From a virus: a stretch of DNA of 30,215 nt. The notes under the pieces are model-generated. The model was given only the letters and a program-made list of their open reading frames with translations, did not search any database and was not told where the DNA came from. The position numbers and the translations under genes were made by a program. Shown one piece after another: positions 1 to 6,388 of this stretch; position 1 is the first letter of the stretch; the number at the start of each line of letters is the position of its first letter. The stretch covers positions 1-30,215 of IMG/VR virus record IMGVR_UViG_3300025000_000326. One strand, written 5' to 3'.

Positions 1-2
1 GC

Positions 3-443
3 CTGTATTATGCCGGACTGCGGCGGAACGAGGCGGCGACGATGACAGTTGAGCGGATCCACCTCGACCGCGGCGTGTTCATTGTCCTGGGAAAAGGCAA
101 CAAGGAACGGGCCGTGCCGATTGCCGGCGACCTATTCCCCTATCTGCGGCGGCGGCTGTCGGAGGTGTCAACTGGCCTGCTCTGGACGTCGAGTAAAGGG
201 AATCCCCTGGTTGACCTGCGGCCCCATATAAAATGGGCGAAGCGGCGGGCCGGGATTACCAGGCGGTTCTATCCGCATCTGCTGCGCCATGCCTTCGGGA
301 CGCACTCGACGATGGATGGCATCGGTATCAGATCGCTGCAGCGGATGATGGGACACACGGTATCGACGACGACGGAGATTTATACCACGCTCTCCGATCA
401 GTTTCTCGTCGATGATATCAAGAAGTTTGGCAGTAAGCGGTGA
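3..443 (+). CDS. Tyrosine recombinase/integrase, C-terminal catalytic part (5' partial)
   Basis: The reading frame is open from base 3 with no start in view, so the gene begins left of the window; the first Met at 42 is internal. The visible 146 residues are the catalytic half of a tyrosine recombinase, an enzyme that cuts and rejoins DNA through a 3'-phosphotyrosine. Box I is GLRRNE with its catalytic Arg. The beta-hairpin GKGNKER supplies the Lys. Box II HLLRHAFGTH carries His and Arg, MMGH carries the last His, and TEIYTTL holds the nucleophilic Tyr. The C-terminus ends about 20 residues after the Tyr, as in phage integrases and XerC/D. It stops 22 bases before tRNA-Leu. Whether this is a phage or element integrase or a host Xer-like enzyme cannot be decided, because the N-terminal arm-binding domain is missing. 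Confidence 0.93.
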   Translation: MYYAGLRRNEAATMTVERIHLDRGVFIVLGKGNKERAVPIAGDLFPYLRRRLSEVSTGLLWTSSKGNPLVDLRPHIKWAKRRAGITRRFYPHLLRHAFGTHSTMDGIGIRSLQRMMGHTVSTTTEIYTTLSDQFLVDDIKKFGSKR

Positions 444-465
444 AGGGGATGATGGATAATGGATT

Positions 466-552
466 GCCCCGATGGCGGAATTGGGAGACGCACGTGGCTT
501 AAGCCCACGTTGTCGAAGGACAGTGCCGGTTCGATTCCGGCTCGGGGTACCA
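466..552 (+). tRNA. tRNA-Leu (anticodon UAA)
   Basis: This is a complete class II tRNA. The acceptor stem GCCCCGA pairs with TCGGGGT, with a terminal G-U pair, followed by discriminator A and encoded CCA at 550-552. The anticodon stem CGTGG/CCACG encloses the 7-base loop CTTAAGC, so the anticodon is TAA. A long variable arm follows (TTGTC GAA GGACA), then the T arm GCCGG-TTCGATT-CCGGC. The long variable arm is typical of Leu, Ser and Tyr tRNAs. tRNA-Leu 3' ends are common phage attachment sites, and phage DNA does begin to the right of it. No second copy of the 3' end is in the window to prove an att site. Confidence 0.97.
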
Positions 553-706
553 ATAAAAAATTCCCAGGGACTGACAACGGTCAGACCTCTATAGATTGAA
601 AAATGAAAAACCGGCTGGGGAACCCATGGCATTTTTCAACGCACGAAGCGACGCGAAAAACGGTTCTCATCACCACACAGGGCCGGAGAGCCCAAAGGAG
701 GAAGCA
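553..706. other. Spacer after tRNA-Leu; possible attachment-site flank
   Basis: This 154-base stretch shows no convincing gene or terminator. It begins with an A-rich run right after the CCA end. If the phage is integrated at the tRNA, the host/phage junction should lie in the last part of the tRNA or at the start of this spacer; that is inference. The end of the stretch carries the strong AAAGGAGG ribosome binding site (694-701) of the next small gene. Confidence 0.4.
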
Positions 707-880
707 ATGAATATATTCAGAATCATTCGGCAATTCTTCTGCATCCATTCATGGGGAACGAATTATTTCGGAAAAGGCTGCACTCATCGCATCTGCTGGC
801 GCTGCAAGGCTGACCAGATCGCGGTGAAGCTACAGGGCCGTGAAGTACGTTGGATCGACTACAGGAAAGAGGAATGGTAG
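707..880 (+). CDS. Small Cys/His protein, DUF1660-like prophage protein (57 aa)
   Basis: I chose the ATG at 707 rather than the longer open frame from 596, because AAAGGAGG lies five bases upstream and the upstream part looks non-coding. The 57-residue product starts with a hydrophobic/basic stretch (MNIFRIIRQFF). It carries CIHSW near the N-terminus and HRICWRCK around residues 25-32. That is a C-x-H plus C-x2-C arrangement which could bind zinc. Short phage proteins with C-x-H-x-W followed by C-x-R-C (DUF1660-like) have a similar layout, so the resemblance is by pattern only. It is on the strand opposite to the late operon and separated from it by a promoter region, so it probably belongs to a different transcription unit, perhaps a moron. 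Function is unknown. Confidence 0.7.
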   Translation: MNIFRIIRQFFCIHSWGTNYFGKGCTHRICWRCKADQIAVKLQGREVRWIDYRKEEW

Positions 881-957
881 CGGTTCCCCGTCACTCACCA
901 TGGCCGGCGAGAAACACACAGCATGAAAACAGAGCAACCATTTTCCCTTTTAATTCC

Positions 958-967
958 AAGTGCTTGA
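958..967 (+). repeat. Direct repeat AAGTGCTTGA, copy 1 (overlaps -35 box)
   Basis: This is identical to 1011-1020. The two copies are 53 bases apart, about five helical turns, so they would face the same side of the DNA. The reverse half-site CACTT also occurs at 976-980, inside the promoter spacer. The arrangement looks like an operator for a dimeric repressor, but no regulator gene is in the window. Confidence 0.55.
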
Positions 968-992
968 CAACTAGACACTTACGTCTTAAAAT
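964..992 (+). promoter_or_regulatory. Sigma70-type promoter pointing rightward
   Basis: A perfect -35 box TTGACA (964-969) is followed by a 17-base spacer and the -10 box TAAAAT (987-992, five of six consensus bases). Transcription would start near base 1000 and run to the right. No + strand gene lies there, so the transcript would be a small RNA or antisense to the last genes of the late operon. The -35 box overlaps the first copy of the repeat AAGTGCTTGA, which suggests control by a repressor. Confidence 0.6.
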
Positions 993-1010
993 CGTCTGTA
1001 TCTATAAAGT

Positions 1011-1020
1011 AAGTGCTTGA
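1011..1020 (+). repeat. Direct repeat AAGTGCTTGA, copy 2 (downstream of promoter)
   Basis: This is the second identical copy of the 10-base element. It lies about 20 bases past the -10 box, where a bound protein could block initiation or elongation. It is preceded by AAGT, so the AAGT half-site is repeated directly (AAGTAAGTG). Confidence 0.55.
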
Positions 1021-1054
1021 ATTAAGAGAAGAAAACAGAAGTTAATCAACCCTT

Positions 1055-1074
1055 ATTTTCATACATTTTCATAC
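1055..1074. repeat. Perfect 10-bp tandem repeat (ATTTTCATAC x2)
   Basis: Two head-to-tail copies of ATTTTCATAC have a period of one helical turn. They lie between the putative promoter and the last gene of the late operon. They could be a protein-binding site or simple slippage; nothing decides between these. Confidence 0.5.
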
Positions 1075-1096
1075 ACCCATCTCCGCCTGCCGAGCA

Positions 1097-1180
1097 TCAC
1101 ATCGGCCCACCAATCAGCCACAGCACTGCCGTCAGTTCGATGATCAGCACGACGAGCAGGGTATTGATTATGTGGGTCAT
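1097..1180 (-). CDS. 27-residue single-span membrane protein
   Basis: This ORF is short but well supported by context. Its ATG (1178-1180) overlaps the TGA stop of the preceding fibre gene (1177-1179) as ATGA, the same coupling used throughout this operon. The product has a short polar start (MTHIINT), then a hydrophobic span LLVVLIIELTAVLWLI with a single Glu in the middle, and ends GGPM. A single buried acidic residue in a membrane helix is typical of small oligomerising membrane peptides. It is the last gene of the late operon, where lysis genes or morons are often found. It might be a holin-like or accessory membrane peptide, or a type I toxin-like peptide. No family is recognised. Confidence 0.5.
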   Translation of the reverse strand: MTHIINTLLVVLIIELTAVLWLIGGPM

Positions 1181-1959
1181 ATATTTTTGAATATCTCTGT
1201 GCCCCAAAACAGTCGCTTAGTCATCAATGGTCGAGTCTTGAACCAATGCGAAGTTGCCAACCTTCCAGTTAACCCGAAGCGATCAGCAACCCATTTATCC
1301 AGGCGCATCATGTCATATACGCCAGGGTCTTGAGTGCAGAAGTAGGCCATAGCTAGTACGCCTGTAAAATTTCGGCTATTCTTGTAGTGGCATCCAAGGT
1401 TCATTCGGTTGAAAGTCTCTGGCTCGTTGTAAGCTGCACCGTGAGAAACAACGCCATTCTTCATGAATGAAGATCCGTTAGCACCTCCACCACGGGCTGA
1501 GGTAAAGTGCCACTGGCTGTCATTGAGATGGCCTGAGACACCACTCATCGATACGCTTTCATTTGAGTATGTAGTGGTGTTCCCTCCGCCTGTTTCAATC
1601 CTTGAAAAAAACTTATCAGCCGGATCGAAATACCGAGTAAGCGCAACAGGGTTTTTCCAATCCTGAGCCGTATTGGAATAACACAAGCAGCCGTAGGCAA
1701 ATCCGTTGCCGGAAATATCACCAATGTTCTTGGTCATCATGGAGGCATTGCTTGAAATATTGAAAGCATTACCGTTGATGCTTCCGATGAGAACTATCGT
1801 CGGAGTAGTGCCGTAGTTTGCAAACGATCCCGAGCCATACTGAGCAGCCCACGAGGACGCAGATATGTTGGTTCCATCTACGTAGATGTGCATTCCGGTC
1901 ATCATCCCCGGATTCCAGCCTGACCAGAAGTTTAAAGGTTTGGATACGTTGGCTGCCAT
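1177..1959 (-). CDS. Tail-fibre/receptor-binding candidate, paralog B (260 aa)
   Basis: This protein is the tandem paralog of its upstream neighbour. The N-termini match (MAANVSK here, MANNVSK there), and the C-termini share SHW-x-K, K-x-LFWG-x-E and a final Phe-rich tail. The cores differ strongly. The middle is rich in Gly, Ser and Asn with predicted short beta-strands, and the pattern before the C-terminus (LAMAYFCT, then RLDKWVADRFGL) fits the end of a concanavalin/LamG-like jelly roll, where the last strand precedes a helix. It probably forms part of the tail tip that contacts the host surface. It is separated by 9 bases from the upstream gene and overlaps the 27-residue ORF. Base composition is AT-rich compared with the head genes. 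Confidence 0.7.
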   Translation of the reverse strand: MAANVSKPLNFWSGWNPGMMTGMHIYVDGTNISASSWAAQYGSGSFANYGTTPTIVLIGSINGNAFNISSNASMMTKNIGDISGNGFAYGCLCYSNTAQDWKNPVALTRYFDPADKFFSRIETGGGNTTTYSNESVSMSGVSGHLNDSQWHFTSARGGGANGSSFMKNGVVSHGAAYNEPETFNRMNLGCHYKNSRNFTGVLAMAYFCTQDPGVYDMMRLDKWVADRFGLTGRLATSHWFKTRPLMTKRLFWGTEIFKNI

Positions 1960-1968
1960 TCAGCCCCC

Positions 1969-2781
1969 CTATGCCGCTGAAGCAAAAGCTTCAGAACCCC
2001 AGAAGAGCATTTTTGAGAGCGGCTTAATATTTTTGTGCCAGTGAGTACTTGGCAATGCACCTTTTCTCCCAAACTTATCGGCCAAGAAGCCTTCAAGTGC
2101 TACACGGTTAGCCTCGATCAATGTGGTGTTAAATACCATCATCTCATATATAGTTAGGTTGCCATAATATGTTGCCGCACTTTCCTTGCACATCTGCATG
2201 AGTGCAGTATTTGTTGCTGTCGGCGCTGTAGTATATGTTGCAGTACCTTGTGCATTACCATCTTGATGATATGTCATGGTATTTGCGGCATCATTCCATA
2301 CATACTCAAGCATAAAAGCAGTATCAACTCCAAGAGCACTGCTACTAGGGTCCATCCAAGCGACGCTAGCGTTAAGACCTCTCATTTTACCATCTGCCAG
2401 AGGGCCATTTATAGCATAGGAAACACCAGAACCACTAGCTACACATAACATCCTCCCGTTGTTACCTGTGTGTACTGATGGAGTCCTAACAACGGCTATA
2501 ACCGACGATGTGCTGTATATAGCACTGTTCTGTATTCCTGTTGTGAGCCAGTCATTACTGCCGTCAAAGTACACCCCCTTATAGCCATTCAAAAGATTCG
2601 CACTAATGACCGGCTGGGAGGCCCCTGTTGCCTGAGTTGCATTAGTCCCCACGTTTGCTGTCCATGTAGCTACTGCACCGCTTGCCGGGAGTTCCTCCGG
2701 CCTGAAACGGGCTACTAACCCAGGAACAGTATTAGGGTTATAGTCATAAAATCCTGCCGCCTTACTTACATTATTCGCCAT
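1969..2781 (-). CDS. LamG/concanavalin-like tail-fibre protein, paralog A (270 aa)
   Basis: After the conserved MANNVSK start, the protein has a LamG-type lectin-like pattern. It reads VPGLVARFRPEEL, then a run of alternating strands, GVYFDGSNDWLTTG (about residues 69-82), and near the end LTIYEMMVFNTTL followed by a helix (EANRVALEGFLADKFG). That final strand-helix pattern is common in bacterial and phage LamG-like domains. The last 25 residues match those of the next gene (STHWHK, KMLFWGSEAF). A role in binding host glycans is inferred. Its ATG overlaps the TAA of the large fibre gene as TAATG (2779-2783). Codon use is AT-rich. Confidence 0.75.
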   Translation of the reverse strand: MANNVSKAAGFYDYNPNTVPGLVARFRPEELPASGAVATWTANVGTNATQATGASQPVISANLLNGYKGVYFDGSNDWLTTGIQNSAIYSTSSVIAVVRTPSVHTGNNGRMLCVASGSGVSYAINGPLADGKMRGLNASVAWMDPSSSALGVDTAFMLEYVWNDAANTMTYHQDGNAQGTATYTTAPTATNTALMQMCKESAATYYGNLTIYEMMVFNTTLIEANRVALEGFLADKFGRKGALPSTHWHKNIKPLSKMLFWGSEAFASAA

Positions 2782-4694
2782 TATGCCACCTCCGCTAATA
2801 CAAGTTTTGCGTCCGAAATCACCTTAGCGTTCACTTCGATGAAGCATTGGGCGGTTCTATTTGGCGCTATCCCTGTTACTGAGTAAACCATGAAGTTCAG
2901 TTCGGTACCTATCGTATCCCTGAACCTGAACCCTTCAGACTGGTAGGCTGCTGCGGGGAATACCAGTGATTGATTAGAAACATGGAATTGATAGCCTACG
3001 GAGTTCAGGGACTCACCTACGTTCAGTTCGATCAAATCACCGGCAGCCAGGTTCAGAGTCACGCCGTTTCTAACAACGCTGGTATTGATGGCTACTTCAA
3101 TATTGAAAGCGGTCTTGAAATGCACAACAGCGCTTCTTTGTACCGGGATATGATCAGAGTTGAGATGATCCACGGTCAATAGGTAATCCGTAGCTCCTGA
3201 GAGTTTTTTCTCCGTGGGCACGGTATAGGACAGGCCATCAACCGTTTCATCTATAACTGCCATATGGGTTTCAGCCCGGATAAGTCGAACCCTAGATTTT
3301 GCTATGTCGTAGTCCAACTTCTTACTGGTAACCTCCTCTATCGACATCCAAGTGCCGTCAGAACGCGCGGTAAATGTGCCGCCGCTTATGAAAGTACAAC
3401 GCAGTTTAACTTGGGTATCCACGGCGGGAGTATAGATTGCTAAAGCCGTCCCCTCAAATGCATACCCATTGGCATTACCAACAGAAACTAAATGACCTGC
3501 CCCTGAATTAGGTAAAGCAACGTTAGATGAGTTAACGAATTTATAGTTTATATCGGCAGCTACATCTGTAAAAGTCGCGCCAATGCCAGCAGACAGCCTA
3601 TATGTAACTCCAGCCTTCAAGGTTACATAAGGCGACGTGAACCCTAGATTACCAGACATACTGTCAAAAGTGATATCTGAATTGGCCCCAAGGCCAGCCT
3701 GGCCGGTTGTTTTCAGACATACTAGATATCCTTGGGTCTCTCCCTTAGCACTCGTAATCGTCGGCGTCAACGACTGCCCAACCGAGTTATCTGCCGGAGC
3801 CGTCACGTTGATCGCCGGAAAGATCAACTGCGTAGGAGTCAGGGCAATATGCTCCTCGGTGATCACATCAATCGCCCGCCACGGTAGAGTCTCGTCCTGG
3901 TTGGTATAAATTTTGAAGGTCTCAGCTGGATCAATCGTCTTAATCCACCAGGTCATTGCCTCGCCTTCAGGGTAATCGGCCTCATCTACATTGATGAAAA
4001 GTTCCTGCCGTTGGGTATATATAGACAAGTCTTCTGCATCCATATCGGCGGGAGTTTTCAATTTATCGTAGAATTTAATATCATCATAGAGTCCAGTTCC
4101 AGCAGTCTCGTCAGCCTCCAGAGCGGTAAGCTGGATGTTGCCATAGTATGCCCTGACTCTGACACCGGCGTGGGCCTGCACTTCCGCAAGAGTCATCCCG
4201 AGGTGATAATAAATCCTTTGCAGTATGTACGTTACGGCAGGCACTGCCAGATATCGGTATGAACTGGTTTCAAGAAGGTGCGTGAAATCTTGCACCACCA
4301 ACGGAGCAGCACCATCGACAGGTACTCCCCACGTACCATCAATCAGGCCGCTCTTGTCTCCAGCGTTGCCATGGGTAACAACCCGCTTTTCGAGCGGCCC
4401 CATTTTTGGCATGTAGACCGTGCCGTTGCCACCTGCAGTGGTCCATGGGGTTCCAGGAAGGATAGACTCGTATTCGTGGCCTGCAACTTGCACTGCAAGG
4501 TGATGACCTTTGAGCCGGATTTTGCCCACGCCGTGAAGGTCGAGGCCAGCAGATGGCAATAACGAACCCACAGCAACGCTTTTACTCGACCCCTCAGGCC
4601 CCATTGTGGTATCTGAAGGATCGATTACGTGCATTCGAGCGTTGGCTATTTTCGTCGCATCAGTTAATTCGGTATATTCTGATAATTTTGACAT
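2781..4694 (-). CDS. Tail fibre with C1q/TNF-like domain (637 aa)
   Basis: The N-terminus (SEYTELTDATKIANARMHVI, then DPSDTT) is the short repeat-like anchor seen in many phage fibres, where a SELxxAT motif precedes the shaft. A region around residues 80-290 has no recognised family. A proline-containing linker (NVTAPADNSVGQ) leads to a beta-rich part. Within it, LKAGVTYRLSAGIG and later VDTQVKLRCTFISGG, then TWMSIEEV (about 363-458), match the C1q/TNF-like trimerising fold: YRLSA strand, long loop, tTVxLr strand and a final IEE strand. The C-terminal domain is again beta-rich. The start has AAAGGA upstream. This is probably the main side or tip fibre. Confidence 0.78.
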   Translation of the reverse strand: MSKLSEYTELTDATKIANARMHVIDPSDTTMGPEGSSKSVAVGSLLPSAGLDLHGVGKIRLKGHHLAVQVAGHEYESILPGTPWTTAGGNGTVYMPKMGPLEKRVVTHGNAGDKSGLIDGTWGVPVDGAAPLVVQDFTHLLETSSYRYLAVPAVTYILQRIYYHLGMTLAEVQAHAGVRVRAYYGNIQLTALEADETAGTGLYDDIKFYDKLKTPADMDAEDLSIYTQRQELFINVDEADYPEGEAMTWWIKTIDPAETFKIYTNQDETLPWRAIDVITEEHIALTPTQLIFPAINVTAPADNSVGQSLTPTITSAKGETQGYLVCLKTTGQAGLGANSDITFDSMSGNLGFTSPYVTLKAGVTYRLSAGIGATFTDVAADINYKFVNSSNVALPNSGAGHLVSVGNANGYAFEGTALAIYTPAVDTQVKLRCTFISGGTFTARSDGTWMSIEEVTSKKLDYDIAKSRVRLIRAETHMAVIDETVDGLSYTVPTEKKLSGATDYLLTVDHLNSDHIPVQRSAVVHFKTAFNIEVAINTSVVRNGVTLNLAAGDLIELNVGESLNSVGYQFHVSNQSLVFPAAAYQSEGFRFRDTIGTELNFMVYSVTGIAPNRTAQCFIEVNAKVISDAKLVLAEVA

Positions 4695-4718
4695 TTATTT
4701 CATTCCTTTATTGAAAGG

Positions 4719-5468
4719 TTATAGTGTCCAATCACTGAACACTGAACCATCCTCAAACTGATAAATTGATCCGTCCTCGAAACGGTTGGCAGTTGCCATA
4801 AACCCGTTCCAGATATCTACCTCTTTAACATACTGGAATGCTTTACTTATGATACTCTCTGGCGTATCGTAGACGTAAAGCAACAGCCTATCCTCTGATT
4901 CTGTCCCCAGCATTGACCAAGTATTTAACAGCGGGCTTGCCAATGCTAGGTCGATGGCGTCGGCGGTTGGCCTCAGTGTAATTTTGTCAATGAAAAATAT
5001 CGGTCGTAAAGTAGGCTCTACACGGTCATAGTCCGCGACTGATAAGCCGATAACATCAACCCAGCCATCAGCAGCCAAAGCCAGAAACGCCAACCCCTCA
5101 CCAACCAACCCATCAACTCCGCCAGTGCTCAATATCCACGGCACGGTCACGCCGTTAAATACAAGGTTGAAGGTCAGCACCACATCGGGTCCAGGTGAAG
5201 CCGTAGCCCGCACCTTGCACTTCTTCGACGCAGGCCAGACTCGATCACCAGCAGTCAGCCAGGTGGTGCCGTCAAACGACAACGCGGAGTTAGCCGGGAT
5301 GGTGTAGTCCTGTCCTGCTGTAATTCTGGGATAAAACCAGCGGGATTCGACTTGTGCGAGGGGTTCGGCGTTGAGGCGGAGGCCAGGAGTGCGGTGGCGA
5401 CCAGTATTAGGACGTTTAGTCGGAACTCCAGCTGTTCTACCTACTGGCGAGAAGGCGCCCATTGTCAC
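4719..5468 (-). CDS. Tail-tip/fibre-associated protein, unrecognised (249 aa)
   Basis: Start choice: GTG at 5468 overlaps the upstream stop (GTGA), and an ATG two codons later (5460-5462) has GGGGTG before it; either may be used. The N-terminal 35 residues are basic and disordered-looking (RTAGVPTKRPNTGRHRTPG). The rest is beta-rich with FDGTTWLTAGD around residue 65. The C-terminal end carries a short duplicated motif, RFEDGS then QFEDGS, ending in FSDW. Such FEDGS repeats could be strands of a small trimeric tip. No family was recognised. Position between small tail genes and the large fibre suggests a fibre connector. Confidence 0.72.
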   Translation of the reverse strand: MTMGAFSPVGRTAGVPTKRPNTGRHRTPGLRLNAEPLAQVESRWFYPRITAGQDYTIPANSALSFDGTTWLTAGDRVWPASKKCKVRATASPGPDVVLTFNLVFNGVTVPWILSTGGVDGLVGEGLAFLALAADGWVDVIGLSVADYDRVEPTLRPIFFIDKITLRPTADAIDLALASPLLNTWSMLGTESEDRLLLYVYDTPESIISKAFQYVKEVDIWNGFMATANRFEDGSIYQFEDGSVFSDWTL

Positions 5469-5770
5469 ACCCCGGAGGTGACGACTCTAAGGCCGCAGTC
5501 TGCTGTCGTTTCTGATTTGTGTGGGCGGATATATGCAGGGGAGTAAAAGGTGACTTGGTCGTGGCCGAGGTATATCTTCAACGCTTCCCCGTCTATACTG
5601 GCGGTGCGCCAGCCGCCGACGGCGGCGGGGTCCTCGACCTCGAATACAATAGACTCTTCACCTTGTAAGGTGCCGATAATTTGGAAAGTAACCACACGGT
5701 CGCGGATAAGCATGGGGTCGAGGGCGACCTCGTCTTGGGTGGGGACAATCAAAGGGTCGGGCAAGCTCAT
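5465..5770 (-). CDS. Small tail protein, unrecognised (101 aa)
   Basis: The ATG has a good GGAGG six bases upstream. The protein begins with proline-rich LPDPLIVPTQDEVALDP, followed by a compact beta-rich domain: VTFQIIGTL, SIVFEVEDP, then GWRTASIDGEALKIYLG. That reads like a short immunoglobulin-like or tail-associated beta-sandwich, although no family is clear. It overlaps the next gene by four bases. An 80-base gap precedes it, the largest non-coding gap in the tail-tip part, so a separate promoter is possible. Confidence 0.72.
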   Translation of the reverse strand: MSLPDPLIVPTQDEVALDPMLIRDRVVTFQIIGTLQGEESIVFEVEDPAAVGGWRTASIDGEALKIYLGHDQVTFYSPAYIRPHKSETTADCGLRVVTSGV

Positions 5771-5849
5771 AGAATACCTCCGGATAGTTGTTGCACAACG
5801 CTACCATAGTTAGGCTAACGAGTAAACTAATTGTTTTGTTATCAAAGGA
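5771..5849 (-). promoter_or_regulatory. Intergenic region with palindromes upstream of the fibre genes
   Basis: This gap is unusual in an operon where genes otherwise overlap. It holds the imperfect palindrome GTTAGGCTAAC (5809-5819, arms GTTAG/CTAAC) and GTTG-TTGCA-CAAC (5787-5799). I did not find a convincing -35/-10 pair on the - strand. It may hold a promoter or operator for the fibre cassette or mark a module junction. Confidence 0.3.
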
Positions 5850-6080
5850 TTAAACCTCGTAAACTCTCGGTTTACCCTCCCGTCCGCCTGCATGAACAAC
5901 CTCCTTGTCACGAACAACCACGGGAGTACCAACAGGGTAGAAGTTGACCGACTCCGCATAAGACACCTGGCCCGTGTCGTCTACCAGTTCGTAGCGGGTT
6001 GCCGATAGTCGTTTCGACACTATTAAATATTGGGTTCTCGGGGCCGTATTTTCAAACAGCCTCTTCAACGCGTCTTTCAT
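5850..6080 (-). CDS. Small tail protein, unrecognised (76 aa)
   Basis: The gene overlaps its upstream neighbour as ATGA. The product starts with a basic helix (MKDALKRLF) and continues as a small beta-barrel-like domain: YLIVSKRLSATRYELVDDTG, then a short loop and TPVVVRDKEVVHAG. The strand pattern with repeated Val before basic turns resembles small OB-like or SH3-like phage tail domains, but that is pattern only. Its place between two other small genes suggests a tail-tip accessory part. Confidence 0.7.
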   Translation of the reverse strand: MKDALKRLFENTAPRTQYLIVSKRLSATRYELVDDTGQVSYAESVNFYPVGTPVVVRDKEVVHAGGREGKPRVYEV

Positions 6081-6388
6081 AGTTCCTTCTCCACAGTCAG
6101 GCGGGTATCCGCGGTGAAACGCTCTCCGCTGTCATCCACGGTCAGGGTTAGAGACCAGTAGCGTATTATCCCAGGCCAGCGGCGGTGGCTCTCAGTAATG
6201 CTGGCAAGGCTCCCCGTCGGCATGTATGTGTGGGCCGGGCACTGGCAAGCGATCAGGTCCCGGTCTGTGCCGTTGTAGTCGATCTCCCGCCGCGCTCGGG
6301 CTACGCCCGCCTGATCCGTCGTGAGCAACTCGTCGAGTATATCTGGCCCTTGGAAGTCGGCGGGCTGCCGCTGGACGGTAATCCGCAT
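6077..6388 (-). CDS. Small tail protein, unrecognised (103 aa)
   Basis: The start overlaps the stop of the upstream gene as TAATG, which supports coupling. The protein has an N-terminal strand (MRITVQRQPADF), a helical part rich in charge (DQAGVARARREIDY) and a C-terminal strand pair (YWSLTLTVDD, RFTADTRLTVEKEL). Two Cys are close together (CQC, about residues 48-50). No family was recognised. The gene lies between a hub-like protein group and the fibre group. Confidence 0.7.
   Translation of the reverse strand: MRITVQRQPADFQGPDILDELLTTDQAGVARARREIDYNGTDRDLIACQCPAHTYMPTGSLASITESHRRWPGIIRYWSLTLTVDDSGERFTADTRLTVEKEL

Larger units (their letters stand above)
881..1096. promoter_or_regulatory. 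AT-rich control region between the + strand small gene and the late operon end
   Basis: No gene is visible on either strand here. The stretch holds a near-consensus + strand promoter (964-992), a pair of 10-base direct repeats around it (958-967, 1011-1020), a 7-base inverted repeat (CACTTAC 976-982, GTAAGTG 1009-1015) and a perfect 10-base tandem repeat (1055-1074). This density of signals suggests a regulated promoter region. No clear rho-independent terminator for the late operon was found. Confidence 0.55.

Noticed and set aside
611-626. Second copy of the tRNA 3' end (CCGGCT, GGGG, ACC)
   Set aside because: It resembles bases 536-552 but needs an indel and has mismatches, and it continues differently. 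It is too short and imperfect to call an attachment site.
168-632. 154-residue ORF on the - strand
   Set aside because: It runs antisense through tRNA-Leu and the integrase, which are well supported on the + strand.
1177-2781. Diversity-generating retroelement with variable repeat in the fibre genes
   Set aside because: The two paralogs have conserved ends, but no reverse transcriptase, Avd gene or template repeat is visible in the window, and the matching ends are protein-level rather than an adenine-biased DNA copy.
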